Positions 8,466-16,909 of a stretch of DNA of 64,000 bases are shown here, in pieces (position 1 is the stretch's first letter; each line of letters begins with the position of its first letter). Both the position numbers and the translations under genes were made by a program. This DNA is from Microbacterium testaceum StLB037. Its GTDB lineage: Bacteria > Actinomycetota > Actinomycetes > Actinomycetales > Microbacteriaceae. A model generated the notes under the pieces. That model did not search any database. It saw only the letters and a program-made list of their open reading frames with translations, and had not been told where the DNA came from. The stretch covers positions 1,302,110 to 1,366,109 of the forward strand of contig NZ_VTQH01000001.1 of the NCBI RefSeq assembly GCF_008763945.1, written 5' to 3'.

Positions 8466-10064
8466 CTAGCGCTTGGGCAGGAACCGCCGAGCGAGCGCGA
8501 GCGCCGGGGCGAGTTCGGGAGTACGGAAGAGGGCCAGGATGCCGATGTACACGGCCAGGACGACGATGCCCAGCACCGCGGCACCGGCGATGCCCGACGC
8601 GACGCTGCTCGTCATCCATCCTTCGGGGCCGCCCAGCAGGATCAGGACGCCCCACCCGGCTGCGGCGGCGGGGATCGCTGCGAGGGCGAAACGTCCGAGC
8701 GCCGACAGCCAGGAGCCCGTGCCGATGCCGGAGAGGCGGCGGCGCAGGAGCACTGTCGCCACGACCACCTGCACGATGCTCGCGAACGACTGGGTCAGGG
8801 CGACGCCGGCGGCCAGTTCCGACCGTTCGACGAACGCACCGGCGGCGATCGCCCCTCCCGCGACGAGCGCGCACTGCAGCAGGGTGAAGAAGAAGGGCGT
8901 GCGGGTGTCGTTGTAGGCGTAGAAGGTGCGCTGGATGACGAACAGGACGGCGAGGGGCACGAGACACACGAGGAAGCACCACAGGACGGGAGCGGCGGCG
9001 AGGGCCTGTTCCGGTCCGTCCGTGAAGATCCGGCTGGCGGGGACGGCGGCCACGGCGAGGGCGGCGGTGGCCGCCACGATGAAGAACCCGAGGGTGCGGA
9101 TGCTGCGGGCGATGTCGGCCCGGACCTCGTCGTCGCGTCCCGCGGCGGCGTGCTCGCTGAGCTGTGTGAAGTAGGGCGTTCCGATCGACAGCACGATGAT
9201 CGAGTACGGCAGCATGAACAGCAACCAGGCGTTCTGCGAGGCGAAGATCGCGGGATCGTTGCCGGAGGCGCCGGACAGCACGTTCGACTGCACGATTCCG
9301 GCGAGCTGGCCGGCGACGACCATCAGGAAGGTCCAGCCGGCGAGCCGACCGATGTGGCGGAGTCCCACACCCTTCCACTGGAAGTCGGGCCGGAGGGTCA
9401 GACCCGCGCGGCGCCAGAAGAACATCAGCACGACCGTCTGAATGACGATTCCGCCCGTCGCCGTGGCCGCGAGCAGGGCGATCATCGACGGCGTCCAGAC
9501 GTCGACGTTCTTCTGCGGACCACCGAACAGCAGGATGAACGCCCCGAACCCGGCGATCGAGACGACGTTGTTGACGATCGGCGCCCAGGTGTACGGACCG
9601 AAGACGCGGCGGGCGTTGAGGATCTCCCCGAGCAGGGCGTAGAGGCCGTAGAAGAAGATCTGCGGCAGGCACCAGTAGGCGAAGGCGGTCGAGAGGGCCA
9701 GCTGATCGTCGGTGAACTTGCTCGCGTACACCTGTACCAGCACGGGCGCGGCGATCATCGCGAGAGCGGTGGCCCCGAGCAGGCCCACCGTGCCGAGGGT
9801 GAACAGCTTCGAGATGAACGCCTGTCCCCCGTCGGTGTGCGCGGCGGCCTTCACGATCTGCGGAACGACGACGGCCGTCAGCAGACCCGTCGAAATGATC
9901 GCGTAGATGTTGTTCGGCAGCTGATTCGCGACGGCGAAAGCGTCACCCGTTCTGCTCTGCGAACCGATGGCGGCGACGAGCACGATCGTGCGCAGCACTC
10001 CGCTGACGCGAGACGCGATGGTCCCGGCTCCGATGAGCACACTGGCCCGTCCGATACTGCTCAC
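8466..10064 (-). CDS. murJ: Lipid II flippase MurJ
   Basis: This is a polytopic membrane protein of 532 residues with about 14 hydrophobic segments. The N-terminus (IGRASVLIGAGTIASRVSG) is that of the MurJ/MviN family, which moves lipid II to the outer face of the membrane during peptidoglycan synthesis. It lacks the long cytoplasmic pseudokinase extension of mycobacterial MviN. GTG 10064 overlaps the stop of the upstream DUF6049 gene by four bases. The same pairing is seen in other actinobacteria. Confidence 0.93.
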   Translation of the reverse strand: MSSIGRASVLIGAGTIASRVSGVLRTIVLVAAIGSQSRTGDAFAVANQLPNNIYAIISTGLLTAVVVPQIVKAAAHTDGGQAFISKLFTLGTVGLLGATALAMIAAPVLVQVYASKFTDDQLALSTAFAYWCLPQIFFYGLYALLGEILNARRVFGPYTWAPIVNNVVSIAGFGAFILLFGGPQKNVDVWTPSMIALLAATATGGIVIQTVVLMFFWRRAGLTLRPDFQWKGVGLRHIGRLAGWTFLMVVAGQLAGIVQSNVLSGASGNDPAIFASQNAWLLFMLPYSIIVLSIGTPYFTQLSEHAAAGRDDEVRADIARSIRTLGFFIVAATAALAVAAVPASRIFTDGPEQALAAAPVLWCFLVCLVPLAVLFVIQRTFYAYNDTRTPFFFTLLQCALVAGGAIAAGAFVERSELAAGVALTQSFASIVQVVVATVLLRRRLSGIGTGSWLSALGRFALAAIPAAAAGWGVLILLGGPEGWMTSSVASGIAGAAVLGIVVLAVYIGILALFRTPELAPALALARRFLPKR

Positions 10065-12313
10065 GGGCGTTTCTCCTGCTCGGTGTCCGACGCGGTCGCG
10101 CGGGGGGTCTGCTCGTCGTCGTCGAGGTCGTCAGCGTCTTCTGCGGGGCTGCGGCCATCGGCATCCGGATCCTTCGCTCCGATCCCGTCGACCGGTTCGT
10201 CATCCTCGGGGTCCTGCGGCGATGCCTCCTCGGCGCGCAGTCGGCGCCGACGGGCGACCGTGCGCACGACCCCCAGACTCAGGAAACCGACGACCAGGGC
10301 GATGACGGCCACGATGCCGATGTTCTCCCACTCGGCGCGCACCTCGACGTCGACCGTCTGAGGCGCACCGATCGGGACGCCCGACGCGCTGTAGAGCTGC
10401 AGGTCGACACTGACCTCGCCGTTGGCGACGCGCGCTTCGACGGGCACCTCGACGCGGGTGTTGGCGGACGCCTGAGCGTCGATGGTCGTGCGCTCCTGCA
10501 CGCGCAGGCGCACATCGTTGGTCCGGACGGCCATCACCACGGTGACGGGCCATGGCAGGTCGTTGCGCACCCACGGCCGCAACGGGGCGCTCGAGCTGAC
10601 GAGACGGAAATCGGATGACAGGATGCCGACGGAGTCGAGCGTCGTGCGGGTCGCGGCGCGGTGGTCGGTGACGGCCTGGCGGGCGGCATCCCCCCTCCAC
10701 GACGTGTTGGTCACCTGCAGCACCTCGGCGCGCTCGCGACCGGTGAGGAGCTCGGGCTGGTCGAGGATCGAGGCGAACTGGTCGACGCTCTGCTCGTCGC
10801 CCAGGAGCGTGCGGACCTCGTCCACGCGCGCCGTGTCGACCGTCGGGGCGCTGAGGGAGACTTCGGATGCCGGGAGCGAGGCGACGGTGCGGAGCGTGGT
10901 CGCCGTGTATCCCGGGGCGGTGGCGGCGAGGCCGAGGGTGGCGCGCAGGCTCACGCGGGAGCGGTCCGTCCCCCGGTCGAGCACCGCGAGCACGGGCTGG
11001 TCGCCCGTCTCGGCGCGCGCGATCGAGAGGTACGCCTGCGCGGCGGCGAGGGAGGCCCCGCGGCGGGTGCTGTCGTTCTGTCCGGCGGCGTCGGCGAGGG
11101 CGCGCGAGACCTCGGCGTCGTACACGGGGGTGGACACCCCTCCGACGCTCGCGGACGCTTGCCGAGCGCCCCCGGAGACGCTCGTGGACGGAAGGAGGAC
11201 GTGCGTCGGATCGTCGGCGCTGCCGAGTGCCCCGAGGGTCGCGACGGTGTCGGTGCCCGCGGATCCGGTGGCGGGCCAGTAGACGTTCGGGGTGGCGACG
11301 CCGATGTCGAGTAGCGCCGACAGGGACGGATACGTGGGCTGCCCGGGCGTCGAACTCGGCGCGGGGTCGGGAGTGGACACCGCCGACACAGCGGGCGCGG
11401 GCTGCGTGAAGTCCGCGGCGGCCATGTAGTTCTGCAGCGAGGTGGGGGCCAGCGGGGTCGTGAGACCGGCGTGCAGCTGCGCCGCGACATCGGAGTCGCC
11501 GAACTGCAGGGCGAACCGGTCGTTCGGGAGGGCGAGAAGCCGCTGCAGCCAGGCGACGGCCGTCGGCGGGGCCGCCGACCCGAGCACGCGGATCGCCGCG
11601 GGGATCGCGGGGTCGATGGCGAGCGTCGCGGCGGTGCCGTCGACGGCGTCGAGCTGCGCCGAGAGGGCCCCGTCGACCGCGGTGAGCTCGGCCAGTTCGT
11701 TCGCGGTGAGCAGGCCACGGGTGAGAGGCGCAGCGGTGATCGGCACGACGAGAGCGATCGGGGTCTGCGCTCCCCCGTCGGCGGGGACGACGACCACGCT
11801 CGGCGCGGTCAGTCCCGAGCTGGTCGCGAGCACCGGATAGACGCCGGCTCCGCGGTTGGCGAGGGCCGGATCGGTGCCGGTCGCCGTGAGCGTCGTGGTC
11901 GACTGGGCGCCGGAGGCGGTGGCATCCAGTGTTCCCGTGGCGATCTGCTGGAACGTGATGCCGGAGGCGTCCCCGCTGAGCCAGCGGTCGACGGCGGCGT
12001 CGTCGGTGAGGGGCGTGGATCCGATCGACAGGGCCACGGGCACCGCCGACAGGCTCGACGTGCCGGCGGCGACGCTGACGACGACGGAGAGGGCTTCGCC
12101 GGGGCGCAGGATGCCATTGGCCGCGGGAGCGGCCGTCAGGACGGGCGGCGAGGTCGAGGCCGACGGCGAGGGGCTCGGTGTCGCTGCGGAGGCGGCGGTG
12201 GCCGGTAGCGCGATACCCAGGACGAGGGCTCCGGCGGCGAGGGTCGCCAGGAGCCGGCGCGTGAGGGAGCGCCGCGGCACGGGTGCGCCCGAAGGCTGGG
12301 AAGTCACGGTCAT
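10061..12313 (-). CDS. DUF6049-type secreted, membrane-anchored protein
   Basis: The product has 750 residues. An N-terminal signal sequence (RRLLATLAAGALVLGIALPA) is followed by a Ser/Pro/Thr-rich linker. A large extracytoplasmic region holds mostly beta-type sequence. One transmembrane helix follows near residue 675 (VAVIALVVGFLSLGVV), then a basic stretch and an acidic cytoplasmic tail. It sits directly upstream of murJ, as the DUF6049 genes (such as Rv3909) do in mycobacteria and other actinobacteria. That suggests a cell-envelope role, though no biochemical function is known to me. The start ATG 12313 gives a good signal peptide. Confidence 0.8.
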   Translation of the reverse strand: MTVTSQPSGAPVPRRSLTRRLLATLAAGALVLGIALPATAASAATPSPSPSASTSPPVLTAAPAANGILRPGEALSVVVSVAAGTSSLSAVPVALSIGSTPLTDDAAVDRWLSGDASGITFQQIATGTLDATASGAQSTTTLTATGTDPALANRGAGVYPVLATSSGLTAPSVVVVPADGGAQTPIALVVPITAAPLTRGLLTANELAELTAVDGALSAQLDAVDGTAATLAIDPAIPAAIRVLGSAAPPTAVAWLQRLLALPNDRFALQFGDSDVAAQLHAGLTTPLAPTSLQNYMAAADFTQPAPAVSAVSTPDPAPSSTPGQPTYPSLSALLDIGVATPNVYWPATGSAGTDTVATLGALGSADDPTHVLLPSTSVSGGARQASASVGGVSTPVYDAEVSRALADAAGQNDSTRRGASLAAAQAYLSIARAETGDQPVLAVLDRGTDRSRVSLRATLGLAATAPGYTATTLRTVASLPASEVSLSAPTVDTARVDEVRTLLGDEQSVDQFASILDQPELLTGRERAEVLQVTNTSWRGDAARQAVTDHRAATRTTLDSVGILSSDFRLVSSSAPLRPWVRNDLPWPVTVVMAVRTNDVRLRVQERTTIDAQASANTRVEVPVEARVANGEVSVDLQLYSASGVPIGAPQTVDVEVRAEWENIGIVAVIALVVGFLSLGVVRTVARRRRLRAEEASPQDPEDDEPVDGIGAKDPDADGRSPAEDADDLDDDEQTPRATASDTEQEKRP

Positions 12314-12402
12314 ACGAGCGTCGGTGGCGCGAGGGGGCCCCGCACCGCCTGCGAGTCTAGGCCCGCCTACCTACAAGCCCCCCGATAGCCTCGCGCAGAC
12401 GG

Positions 12403-13929
12403 TTGAATGGACCGGTGCTCCCCGAACCCGATCCCCAGCTGTGCCAGGCCCTCGCCGACGACCTTCGCGCGGCGGGCTACACCAGCGCCGCACTGCGCGA
12501 CGCGTGGGGAGCGCAGGCCGACGACGCGGTCGCCCGCGGGCTGCGTCGTCCCGCCACCCGGGCCCTCGGCGAGCGGGGCGACGCCCTCGCGGTGCTGGGG
12601 CGGCTGTGGGGACTCGGCCTGCCCGTGCCCCGCGGAGACGCCGAGGCGGCGCTTCCCACCCTCCGCGTCGACGGCGCGGCGGCCCTGGGACTGCTGGAGA
12701 TCTCGGGGGATGCCGTGACCCCGGCCGTGCTCGTCAGGCCCCAGGCCTTCGCCGACGACGAAGGCGAGGTCGAGTGGTGGATCGCCAGCGACCTCGACGA
12801 GGCGGCCCTGGGGGGTCCGCTCCCCGAGGAGCACGTGCTCGGCGTCGGCGGGGCGTCGCAGACGCTCGCGCGGCTGCAGCTCACCCGTCGCGCGCGTACG
12901 GCCCTCGACATCGGGACGGGGTGCGGCATCCAGGCCCTCCGCCTCCGCCGCCTCGTCGACCACGTCGTCGCGACCGACATCTCGGAGCGGGCCCTGCGCT
13001 TCACCCGCCTCAACGCCCTCGTGAACGGGGTGGAGGGGATCGAGACCCGCCTGGGCTCGCTGTTCGAGCCCGTTACCGGCGAGACCTTCGACCGCGTGGC
13101 ATCCAATCCTCCGTTCGTCATCACGCCGCGCGTGGCCGGGGTTCCCGCGTACGAGTATCGCGACGGAGGGATGGAGGGCGACTCTCTGGTCGCTTCGGTG
13201 ATCGAGGGGGTGCGCGATCACCTCGCTCCCGGGGCCGTGGCGCAGTCGCTGGGCAATTGGGAGTACCGCTGGGGCGAACCGGGGCTCGACCGCGTGCGCC
13301 GATGGGTCGGATCGTCACTGGACGCGTGGGTGATCGAACGCGAGGTGCTCGACCCGCTCGCCTACGCCGAGCTGTGGGTGCGCGACGGCGGCACCGTTCC
13401 CGGGACGCCGGAATACGCCCGGCTGATCGACGCGTGGCTCGACGACTTCGCGCGGCGCGGGGTGACGGGCATCGGGTTCGGGTACGTGCTGCTGCGGCGA
13501 CCGCTCGCCGGTGGGCCGACGCTCGCGCGCTACGAGCGTGTCTCGGGCGGTGGCGAATCGGCGTTCGGCCCGCACCTGTCGGCATCCCTCGCCGCTCATG
13601 ATCGAGCGGCCCTGCTCGACGACGAGGGGTTGGCCGCGAGCATTCTGCGTGTCGCCCCCGATGTGACCGAAGCGCGTCATCATCGGCCGGGTGAAGAGGA
13701 CCCCTCGGTCATCGAACTGCGCCAGGGCGGCGGGTTCGCCCGCACCCTCGAGGTCGACCCGGGGCTCGCGGCCCTCGTCGGCGCGTGCGACGGCGACCTG
13801 GCCGTGGGTGCGCTCATCGATGCGATCGCCCAGCTGATGGAGGTGGATGCCGAGGCCCTGCGCGTGGATCTGCTGCCGCGCGTGCGCGAGTTGCTGGTGA
13901 CGGGGTTCCTGGGTTTCGCCGACGACTGA
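12403..13929 (+). CDS. Class I SAM methyltransferase with N-terminal extension
   Basis: The protein is about 504-508 residues. A central Rossmann domain carries DIGTGCG (169-175) for S-adenosylmethionine and NPPF (235-238). The latter is the signature of methyltransferases acting on planar amino nitrogens such as HemK/PrmC and RlmG-like enzymes. An unassigned domain of about 150 residues precedes it and another of about 170 follows. The start is uncertain: TTG 12403 and GTG 12415 are both possible, neither with a good ribosome site. A TAGCCT -10 box at 12386-12391 favours a short or absent leader. It is divergent from DUF6049. The substrate cannot be told from sequence. Confidence 0.8.
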   Translation: MNGPVLPEPDPQLCQALADDLRAAGYTSAALRDAWGAQADDAVARGLRRPATRALGERGDALAVLGRLWGLGLPVPRGDAEAALPTLRVDGAAALGLLEISGDAVTPAVLVRPQAFADDEGEVEWWIASDLDEAALGGPLPEEHVLGVGGASQTLARLQLTRRARTALDIGTGCGIQALRLRRLVDHVVATDISERALRFTRLNALVNGVEGIETRLGSLFEPVTGETFDRVASNPPFVITPRVAGVPAYEYRDGGMEGDSLVASVIEGVRDHLAPGAVAQSLGNWEYRWGEPGLDRVRRWVGSSLDAWVIEREVLDPLAYAELWVRDGGTVPGTPEYARLIDAWLDDFARRGVTGIGFGYVLLRRPLAGGPTLARYERVSGGGESAFGPHLSASLAAHDRAALLDDEGLAASILRVAPDVTEARHHRPGEEDPSVIELRQGGGFARTLEVDPGLAALVGACDGDLAVGALIDAIAQLMEVDAEALRVDLLPRVRELLVTGFLGFADD

Positions 13930-13969
13930 TCGCCCGCTCACCCGCTCCGTGACCTCCAGCGGCCCCGGA

Positions 13970-13975
13970 TAGGCT
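13970..13975 (+). promoter_or_regulatory. -10 box before the CCA-transferase gene
   Basis: TAGGCT ends seven bases before ATG 13983, giving a predicted leaderless transcript. There is no ribosome site between them. Confidence 0.5.
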
Positions 13976-13982
13976 CGAAGGC

Positions 13983-15410
13983 ATGCTGAACATGGCTGAG
14001 GGTCTCGCGCGCCTCGAGGAGCTCGCCGCGCATCCCGTGGTCGCCACTCTCGCTCGCGTCTTCGCGGAGGCCGGTCGCGACCTGGCGATCGTGGGCGGGC
14101 CCGTTCGAGACGCGTTGCTCGGTCGCGTCACGCACGACTTCGACTTCACGACCGATGCGCGGCCGGATGAGATCCTCGCTCTGGTGAAGCCCGTCTCGAG
14201 CGTGCAGTGGGACGTGGGCCGGGCGTTCGGGACGATCGGCGCCCGGGTGAAGGGCGAGCAGGTCGAGATCACCACCTACCGCGCCGACAGCTACGACGGG
14301 GTCACGCGCAAGCCGACCGTCGAGTTCGGCGACACGCTCGAGGCCGACCTGAGCCGGCGTGATTTCACCGTCAACGCGATGGCGCTGCGGGTTCCCGCCC
14401 GCACCCTGGTCGACCCCACCGGCGGTGTCGAAGACCTGATCGCGGGGCGCCTTCGCACCCCCATCGACCCCGCGGTGAGCTTCGGCGACGACCCGCTGCG
14501 CATGCTGCGCGGGGCCCGCTTCTCGTCGCAGCTCGACTTCGCCGTCGACCCCGGCACCCTCGACGCCATCCGCGAGCTGCGCTCCTCGCTGCAGATCGTC
14601 AGCCCCGAGCGGGTGCAGGCCGAGCTCGTGCGCCTGTTGCAGACCGACGATCCGGTCCGCGGCATCCGGGTGCTCGTCGAGACCGGGCTGATCGAGGAGT
14701 TCCTGCCCGAGGTGCCGGCGCTACGCCTCGAGGTCGACGAGCACCACCACCACAAAGACGTCTACGAGCACTCGCTCACGGTGCTGCGCCAGGCGATCGC
14801 GCTCGAGAAGCAGCGACACCCGGATGCCGCTCCCGATGTGCCCCTGCGCCTCGCCGCCCTTCTGCACGACATCGGCAAGCCCGCGACCCGCCGGCTCGAG
14901 GCGGGCGGTGGTGTGACCTTCCACCACCACGACATCAAGGGCGCGCGCATGGCGCGCAAGCGCCTGCAGGCTCTGCGGTTCGACGCCGCGACCACGACGG
15001 TGGTCACGCGCCTCGTCGAGCTGCACCTGCGCTTCTTCGGCTACGCCGAGGGGGCGTGGACGGATGCCGCGGTCAGACGCTACGTGCGCGACGCGGGCGA
15101 CGAACTCGAGCGCCTGCACATCCTGACCCGTGCCGATGTGACCACGCGCAACAAGCGCAAGGCTCAGCGCCTGGCATCCGCGTACGACGACATCGAGGCG
15201 CGCATCGCGGCGCTCCGCGAGCAGGAGGAGATCGACGCGATCCGCCCCGAGCTCGACGGCAACCGCATTCAGGAGGTCCTGGGACTGAAACCCGGGCGCG
15301 AGGTGGGCGAGGCGTACCGGTTCCTGCTCGACCTGAGGCTCGATGAGGGCATGCTCGGCGAGGACGAGGCCGAGAAGCGCCTGCGGGAGTGGTGGGCGGC
15401 GCGGGGCTGA
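13983..15410 (+). CDS. pcnA: CCA tRNA nucleotidyltransferase
   Basis: This 475-residue enzyme of the class II nucleotidyltransferase family adds or repairs the 3' CCA of tRNA. The head domain has GGPVRDALLG (38-47) and the catalytic aspartates of DFDF (D52, D54). An RRDFTVNAMA motif for nucleotide recognition follows. The C-terminal half contains an HD domain (HHHHKDVYEHSL, then HDIGKP). In actinobacteria this gene is divergent from the murJ cluster, as here, although an extra methyltransferase gene intervenes. It starts at ATG 13983. A second ATG lies three codons on. Confidence 0.95.
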   Translation: MLNMAEGLARLEELAAHPVVATLARVFAEAGRDLAIVGGPVRDALLGRVTHDFDFTTDARPDEILALVKPVSSVQWDVGRAFGTIGARVKGEQVEITTYRADSYDGVTRKPTVEFGDTLEADLSRRDFTVNAMALRVPARTLVDPTGGVEDLIAGRLRTPIDPAVSFGDDPLRMLRGARFSSQLDFAVDPGTLDAIRELRSSLQIVSPERVQAELVRLLQTDDPVRGIRVLVETGLIEEFLPEVPALRLEVDEHHHHKDVYEHSLTVLRQAIALEKQRHPDAAPDVPLRLAALLHDIGKPATRRLEAGGGVTFHHHDIKGARMARKRLQALRFDAATTTVVTRLVELHLRFFGYAEGAWTDAAVRRYVRDAGDELERLHILTRADVTTRNKRKAQRLASAYDDIEARIAALREQEEIDAIRPELDGNRIQEVLGLKPGREVGEAYRFLLDLRLDEGMLGEDEAEKRLREWWAARG

Positions 15411-15480
15411 GCTCCTCGGCTTGCGGTGCGGCCGGGGGTCGCGCTGCGCGGCGCGCCTCGCGCCGTACGTGACGGCTCGG

Positions 15481-15602
15481 GGTGCCCGGCAGGGCCGTGC
15501 GCTTGGGAAGTGCCCGGTTCGGGGCGCCGTTCGCGGCCCCGGGGTGCCCGGCAGGGGCGTGCGCGCGGGAAGCGCCCGGTTTGGGGCGCCGTTCGTGGCC
15601 CT
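15481..15602. repeat. Tandem duplication of a 62-bp unit
   Basis: Two copies (15481-15540 and 15543-15602) start GGTGCCCGGCAGGG and run through GGTTyGGGGCGCCGTTCG with a few substitutions, at a period of 62 bp. The inner core GGTTTGGGGCGC recurs in the palindromic elements near 42.5 kb and 48.4 kb. Confidence 0.8.
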
Positions 15603-15647
15603 GGGGCGTGGTTCGTGGCACCGGGGCCACGAATGCGCGGGGGTGAC

Positions 15648-15697
15648 GGCGCGGGGCGTGATTCGCGCGCCCCGACGCCCGAATCACGCCCCGCGCC
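15648..15697. terminator. 18-bp perfect inverted repeat between convergent genes
   Basis: An 18-bp perfect inverted repeat (15648-15665 and 15680-15697, core GGGGCGTGATTCG) with a 14-base loop lies between pcnA (plus) and the truncated HAAS gene (minus). It could serve as a bidirectional terminator, although no T-tract follows. The rest of 15411-15754 holds only the duplication above and GC-rich filler. Confidence 0.6.
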
Positions 15698-15754
15698 TTA
15701 GCGGTCCGTCCTCCTCGTCGCGGCCCTGGTCGAGGGCTGCGACCACGAGGTGGG

Positions 15755-15940
15755 TCAGGTCGATGCTGATGATGCGCGGCTGATCGTGAGATCCATCCCG
15801 GCTTCGGCGGCCTGATCGGCGAGGTCGGCCTCGAGACCGTCAAGCAGATCGTCGGCCTCCTCGACCGGTAGATCGTCGAGGTGTGCGCGGACGGCCGCGG
15901 CGAAGGTGCGGATGTCGTCATGGACGGTCGTCGTGATCAT
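15755..15940 (-). pseudogene. Truncated HAAS-type partner of PadR
   Basis: The frame encodes 61 residues. Its first 48 (MITTTVHDDIRTFAAAVR, then EEADDLLDGLEADLADQAAEAG) resemble the short helical domain that heads the membrane proteins usually encoded after PadR regulators (HAAS/DUF1700 type). The frame then ends in MDLTISRASSAST without any membrane segment. In the next frame the DNA continues as a plausible different C-terminus (IISIDLTHLVVAALDQGRD), as if a deletion had fused two genes out of frame. ATG 15940 overlaps the padR stop, as expected for the intact pair. Confidence 0.55.
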
Positions 15941-16278
15941 CGTGCGTCTCCGATCGTGCGCAGCTTCGGGGTGGGTGTGGTGTCGTCGAGCAGGTTCGTC
16001 ATGGCGGAGGAGAAATGCGTCCAGCTGGAGCGCTGCGCGTCGAGCAGCTCGCGGCCCTGCGGGTTGATCGCGTAGTACTTGCGGTGCGGCCCGCCCTCGG
16101 ACGGCACGACGTAGCTCGACAGCGCGCTCGCGGAGTACAGCCGCCGCAGCGTGCCGTACACCGAGGCATCCCCCACCTCGCCGAGCCCCGCTTCGCGCAG
16201 GCGCCGCACGATGTCGTACCCGTACCCGTCGTCGTGCTGCACCACGGCGAGCACCGCGGCATCCAGCACCCCCTTCAA
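15937..16278 (-). CDS. PadR-family transcriptional regulator
   Basis: The 113-residue protein has the PadR winged helix: KGVLDAAVLAVVQHDDGYGYDI, then EAGLGEVGDASVYGTLRRLYSA and the wing SEGGPHRKYYAI. The only in-frame start is TTG 16278, inside the segment that normally reads (M..)TQLLKGVLD. Codons for TTQLL continue upstream without a start, so the natural N-terminus has been lost by a rearrangement or a weak start is used. The regulated partner downstream is truncated, so this module may be decaying. Confidence 0.7.
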   Translation of the reverse strand: MKGVLDAAVLAVVQHDDGYGYDIVRRLREAGLGEVGDASVYGTLRRLYSASALSSYVVPSEGGPHRKYYAINPQGRELLDAQRSSWTHFSSAMTNLLDDTTPTPKLRTIGDAR

Positions 16279-16292
16279 CAGCTGCGTCGTTC

Positions 16293-16829
16293 CATGCCCG
16301 CATCGATCTCGCGGAGGGAACGTCGGCGCTACTGCCGCTGAGCGACCTGGCCCGGATCGACCCCGCGACCGCGCGGGAGGCCCTCTCGAAGTACGACGAC
16401 ACCCCCGAGCGGCAGCGGTTGCGCGACACCGTCATCCCGGGTCTCGAGCGGTCGTGGACCGAGGTGGTGTTTTTCTCCCCCGTGCATCCGCACGCGATCT
16501 GGCGGGCGTGGCGCGAGATCCGGGGTCGGGAGCGGCCGCCGGTGCAGTTCTGGGCCATCCCCGCCGCCGACCTCCCCGAGGGGACCGTCGTGCTCGACCG
16601 GGCATGGACCGCCGTGGGCGATCCGATCGACCCGCGCGAGGTCCGCCCCTTCGACCGCGCGTCGCACCGGGCGGCCCTGACCACGACAGCAGCGAATCGC
16701 GCCTGGCTCGAAGAGATGGCGCGCCGGAGGGTGAGCGGGGCGTGGTTCCATGGCATCCCACACGTTCTTGCTCCCGGGCCGGTGCCGCTGGAGCGCGCTC
16801 GGGTCGTGTCGTGGGAGGTCGCGCCGTAG
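16293..16829 (+). pseudogene. Start-less fragment of a conserved hypothetical gene
   Basis: The plus-strand frame reads FHARIDLAEGTSALLPLSDL and continues for about 179 codons with strong coding bias to the stop at 16829. It includes ERSWTEVVFFSPVHPHAIW and SGAWFHGIPHVLAPGPV. No ATG or GTG exists upstream in frame. The first usable codon is TTG 16419, 42 codons in. The 5' end abuts the PadR N-terminus head-on, which points to a deletion junction at about 16280-16295. I do not recognise the family. Confidence 0.5.
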
Positions 16830-16870
16830 CTCGGGTGCACCTGGCCCTCCCGCCGCGGCACCGCCCGACC

Positions 16871-16876
16871 TACACT
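16871..16876 (+). promoter_or_regulatory. -10 box of the GAF-regulator gene
   Basis: TACACT lies 33 bases before GTG 16910 and fits the TAnnnT pattern. Confidence 0.4.
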
Positions 16877-16909
16877 GGACCCACCTCCGTCACTGCCGAT
16901 GGGAGTTCC

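Noticed and set aside
8392-9672. An open minus-strand frame continuous with trxB that would give a 755-residue protein
   Set aside because: It is antisense-frame sequence of the real murJ gene (Arg/Pro-rich, no motifs). trxB has its own GTG with ribosome site at 8391.
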